A program made the position numbers and the translations under genes. Under the pieces are notes generated by a model. It was not told the DNA's origin. It made no database searches and saw nothing but the letters and a program-made list of their open reading frames with translations. A stretch of DNA of 22,373 nucleotides from Candidatus Dadabacteria bacterium (GTDB taxonomy: Bacteria; Desulfobacterota_D; UBA1144; Nemesobacterales; JADFKM01): the NCBI GenBank assembly GCA_022564935.1, contig JADFKM010000006.1, forward strand, positions 29,502 to 51,874. The letters run 5' to 3'. Positions 21,009-22,373 of the stretch are shown here, in pieces. The stretch's first letter is position 1; the number at the start of each line of letters is the position of its first letter.

Positions 21009-22373
21009 TTCGCCCACGAGTCCGCTCCGCAGGGCCTTCTCCGCGTGCTCCCGGGCTTTATCAAGCCTGCTGCTCTCGAGGTATGTTTTGGCAAGCAGCA
21101 GATGAGCCCTTCCGTAGCTCCTGCGACGCTTAAGAGACTCGAGCAAATAAAGGGCAGCCTGCCCGTAGTAGGCACGGTCGCCGGTTTGCTGCGCCCGGAT
21201 GAAGGAAATAAGCCCGAGATGGTAATAAGCCCGGCCGCTAAACGGGTCGTAGCCGAGCGCTTTTTGAAAATATTGCTCGGCCCTGCCGTAATTGCCCAAT
21301 TCTATATACACATTGCCGAGATTGATGGCGCTTATAGCCCTGCCCGTTTTAGTATCCGCGATGTCGGGATGCAGGGCAGCTTCAAACTCAAAAATCGCCT
21401 CTTTGTACCTGCCGCTTTTTTGAAGGGCGTACCCATAGTTTACGTGCGGGAGAGCGCTCGCAAAAGATTTCTTCGAGGTGTTTTCCCACAGTTCGAGATT
21501 GGTCTGCCAGTCAAACTGTCTCGCCACGGTAAACGTCGCAAATAAAATGGAAATCAGCCCGACGGCTACGGCCCCGGCTTTTGGGGTCGGCAGCTTCCTA
21601 CCCGTAAGGATATATGCCAGCAGCAGGCAGTACCCGGCTGAGGGAATATATAGATACCTCTCTGCAAGGGGTGTGGAGGCCAGGGCAAAAACTGCGATAA
21701 GGGCAGAGGGGCCCAGGGTGGCAAAAGTCCAGAACAAACCGAATGCGGCCGGTTTTTTCCCTTTTATCAGCCCGTAAAGCCCCGCTAGCAACACAACGGC
21801 TATAAAAAAACCGGAGGATATCACATACAGCGCGTCTCCGGGCACAGCGGCGATAAATGCGTTGAAATCAAATGGGAACAAAAGCTTGTATGAGTAGTAG
21901 AAATAAGTAGGCAGCAATGTCTTAACGGCTCCCAGGTAGACGGAGCCGGCCCCTGCCGCCGCAGACAGGTCACCCGAGGGGGAAAGCGCTACATTCACCT
22001 CCGGGACATTAACAAAGCCCCTGCCGCGAAGGTAGATGTAGCCGAAGGTAATAGCCGCATAAACAGCATAGGCCGCAAGGCTGCTGGGCAGACGAATCCT
22101 TCCCGTTATTATATCGTAGAAGATGACACAGAGCGGAAAAGCGACGGCCACTTCCTTTGACAGCAAGGAAAGGGAGTAACCCACGGCACCCAAGACCAGG
22201 AAAAGAACGAATCTGACGGGCGACTTCGTAGAAAGAAGGACGTGGAAGATAAACGCCAGAAAGAAGAACAGCCCTGCAAGAACGTCGGTCCTGCCGGAGA
22301 CCCACGCCACGGATTCTGTGTGCATGGGGTGGAGGGCAAACAGCAGCCCGGCAAAAAAAGCCGCTCTTTCTTT
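20958..22373 (-). CDS. Membrane protein with C-terminal TPRs, TMTC/DUF1736-like putative glycosyltransferase (5' end outside window)
   Basis: The frame stays open to the window edge: 16 further codons precede the ATG at 22325, reading KERAAFFAGLLFALHPMHTE, so this fragment is at least 471 residues. LFALHPMHTESVAWVSGRTDVLA is the family hallmark found in TMTC-type and related GT-C-fold membrane proteins with trailing TPRs. Several hydrophobic helices follow (to about base 21540). Then come soluble TPR units, for example VNYGYALQKSGRYKEAIFEF, INLGNVYIELGNYGRAEQYF and HLLLAKTYLESSRLDKAREH. Members are thought to use polyprenyl-linked sugars to glycosylate proteins or polysaccharide; function here is inferred. 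It overlaps the UbiA-like gene tail to tail by 51 bases. The donor-making role suspected for that neighbour would fit a shared pathway. Confidence 0.85.
   Translation of the reverse strand, partial: KERAAFFAGLLFALHPMHTESVAWVSGRTDVLAGLFFFLAFIFHVLLSTKSPVRFVLFLVLGAVGYSLSLLSKEVAVAFPLCVIFYDIITGRIRLPSSLAAYAVYAAITFGYIYLRGRGFVNVPEVNVALSPSGDLSAAAGAGSVYLGAVKTLLPTYFYYSYKLLFPFDFNAFIAAVPGDALYVISSGFFIAVVLLAGLYGLIKGKKPAAFGLFWTFATLGPSALIAVFALASTPLAERYLYIPSAGYCLLLAYILTGRKLPTPKAGAVAVGLISILFATFTVARQFDWQTNLELWENTSKKSFASALPHVNYGYALQKSGRYKEAIFEFEAALHPDIADTKTGRAISAINLGNVYIELGNYGRAEQYFQKALGYDPFSGRAYYHLGLISFIRAQQTGDRAYYGQAALYLLESLKRRRSYGRAHLLLAKTYLESSRLDKAREHAEKALRSGLVGELKEEAEEIRKINDKGR

Overview
The window carries 15 protein-coding genes and no recognisable rRNA, tRNA, CRISPR array, insertion sequence or phage gene. 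It reads as a dense chromosomal segment of a Gram-negative-type bacterium of roughly balanced base composition, probably from an uncultured or little-studied lineage. That lineage guess (Deltaproteobacteria- or Dadabacteria-like) rests on protein flavour only and is weak. Support for a bacterial heterotroph comes from cobalamin-dependent acyl-CoA mutase with MeaB, a long-chain prenyl diphosphate synthase, class I FBPase, a DhnA-type aldolase and a 3-hydroxybutyrate-dehydrogenase-like SDR.

Layout: (1) 1-1929, the 3' end of a methylmalonyl-CoA mutase gene followed by its chaperone meaB. (2) 2066-3561, rimI converging on an ispB-type prenyl synthase. (3) 3688-7344, sbcC without sbcD, directly abutting a cvpA-like gene that ends in a perfect hairpin. 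(4) 7437-11927, a gluconeogenic/glycolytic block: fbp on the plus strand facing a gap-pgk-fba operon on the minus strand. Together they cover the steps from 1,3-bisphosphoglycerate/3-phosphoglycerate to fructose 6-phosphate, except triose-phosphate isomerase. (5) 12165-14220, divergent bdhA-like and argC genes. (6) 14371-16728, a lone TIR / NB-ARC-type STAND NTPase / TPR gene, the one clear accessory gene and a candidate single-gene immune receptor. (7) 16979-20057, iscS-like desulfurase, cysE and a glycerophosphodiester phosphodiesterase, all minus. (8) 20127-22373, a UbiA-fold polyprenyl-phosphate phosphoribosyltransferase-like gene overlapping tail-to-tail with a membrane TPR protein that runs off the window.

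The most general observation is about gene starts. Eight genes that begin transcription units (rimI, ispB, fbp, argC, TIR-STAND, cysE, glpQ-like, ubiA-like) have no Shine-Dalgarno sequence but carry a -10-like hexamer only 6-11 bases before the start codon, several with a -35 element at 15-17 bases. This predicts leaderless mRNAs and moves several start codons inward. By contrast gap and bdhA have true Shine-Dalgarno sites with promoters further upstream.

The most interesting items are the TIR-STAND-TPR gene with nearly identical 126-bp repeats in its sensor region, the leaderless architecture, and a 3-hydroxybutyrate dehydrogenase homologue in which two of four catalytic-tetrad positions are changed while all substrate-binding residues remain. 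Assignments come from motif reading only; no database search was run.
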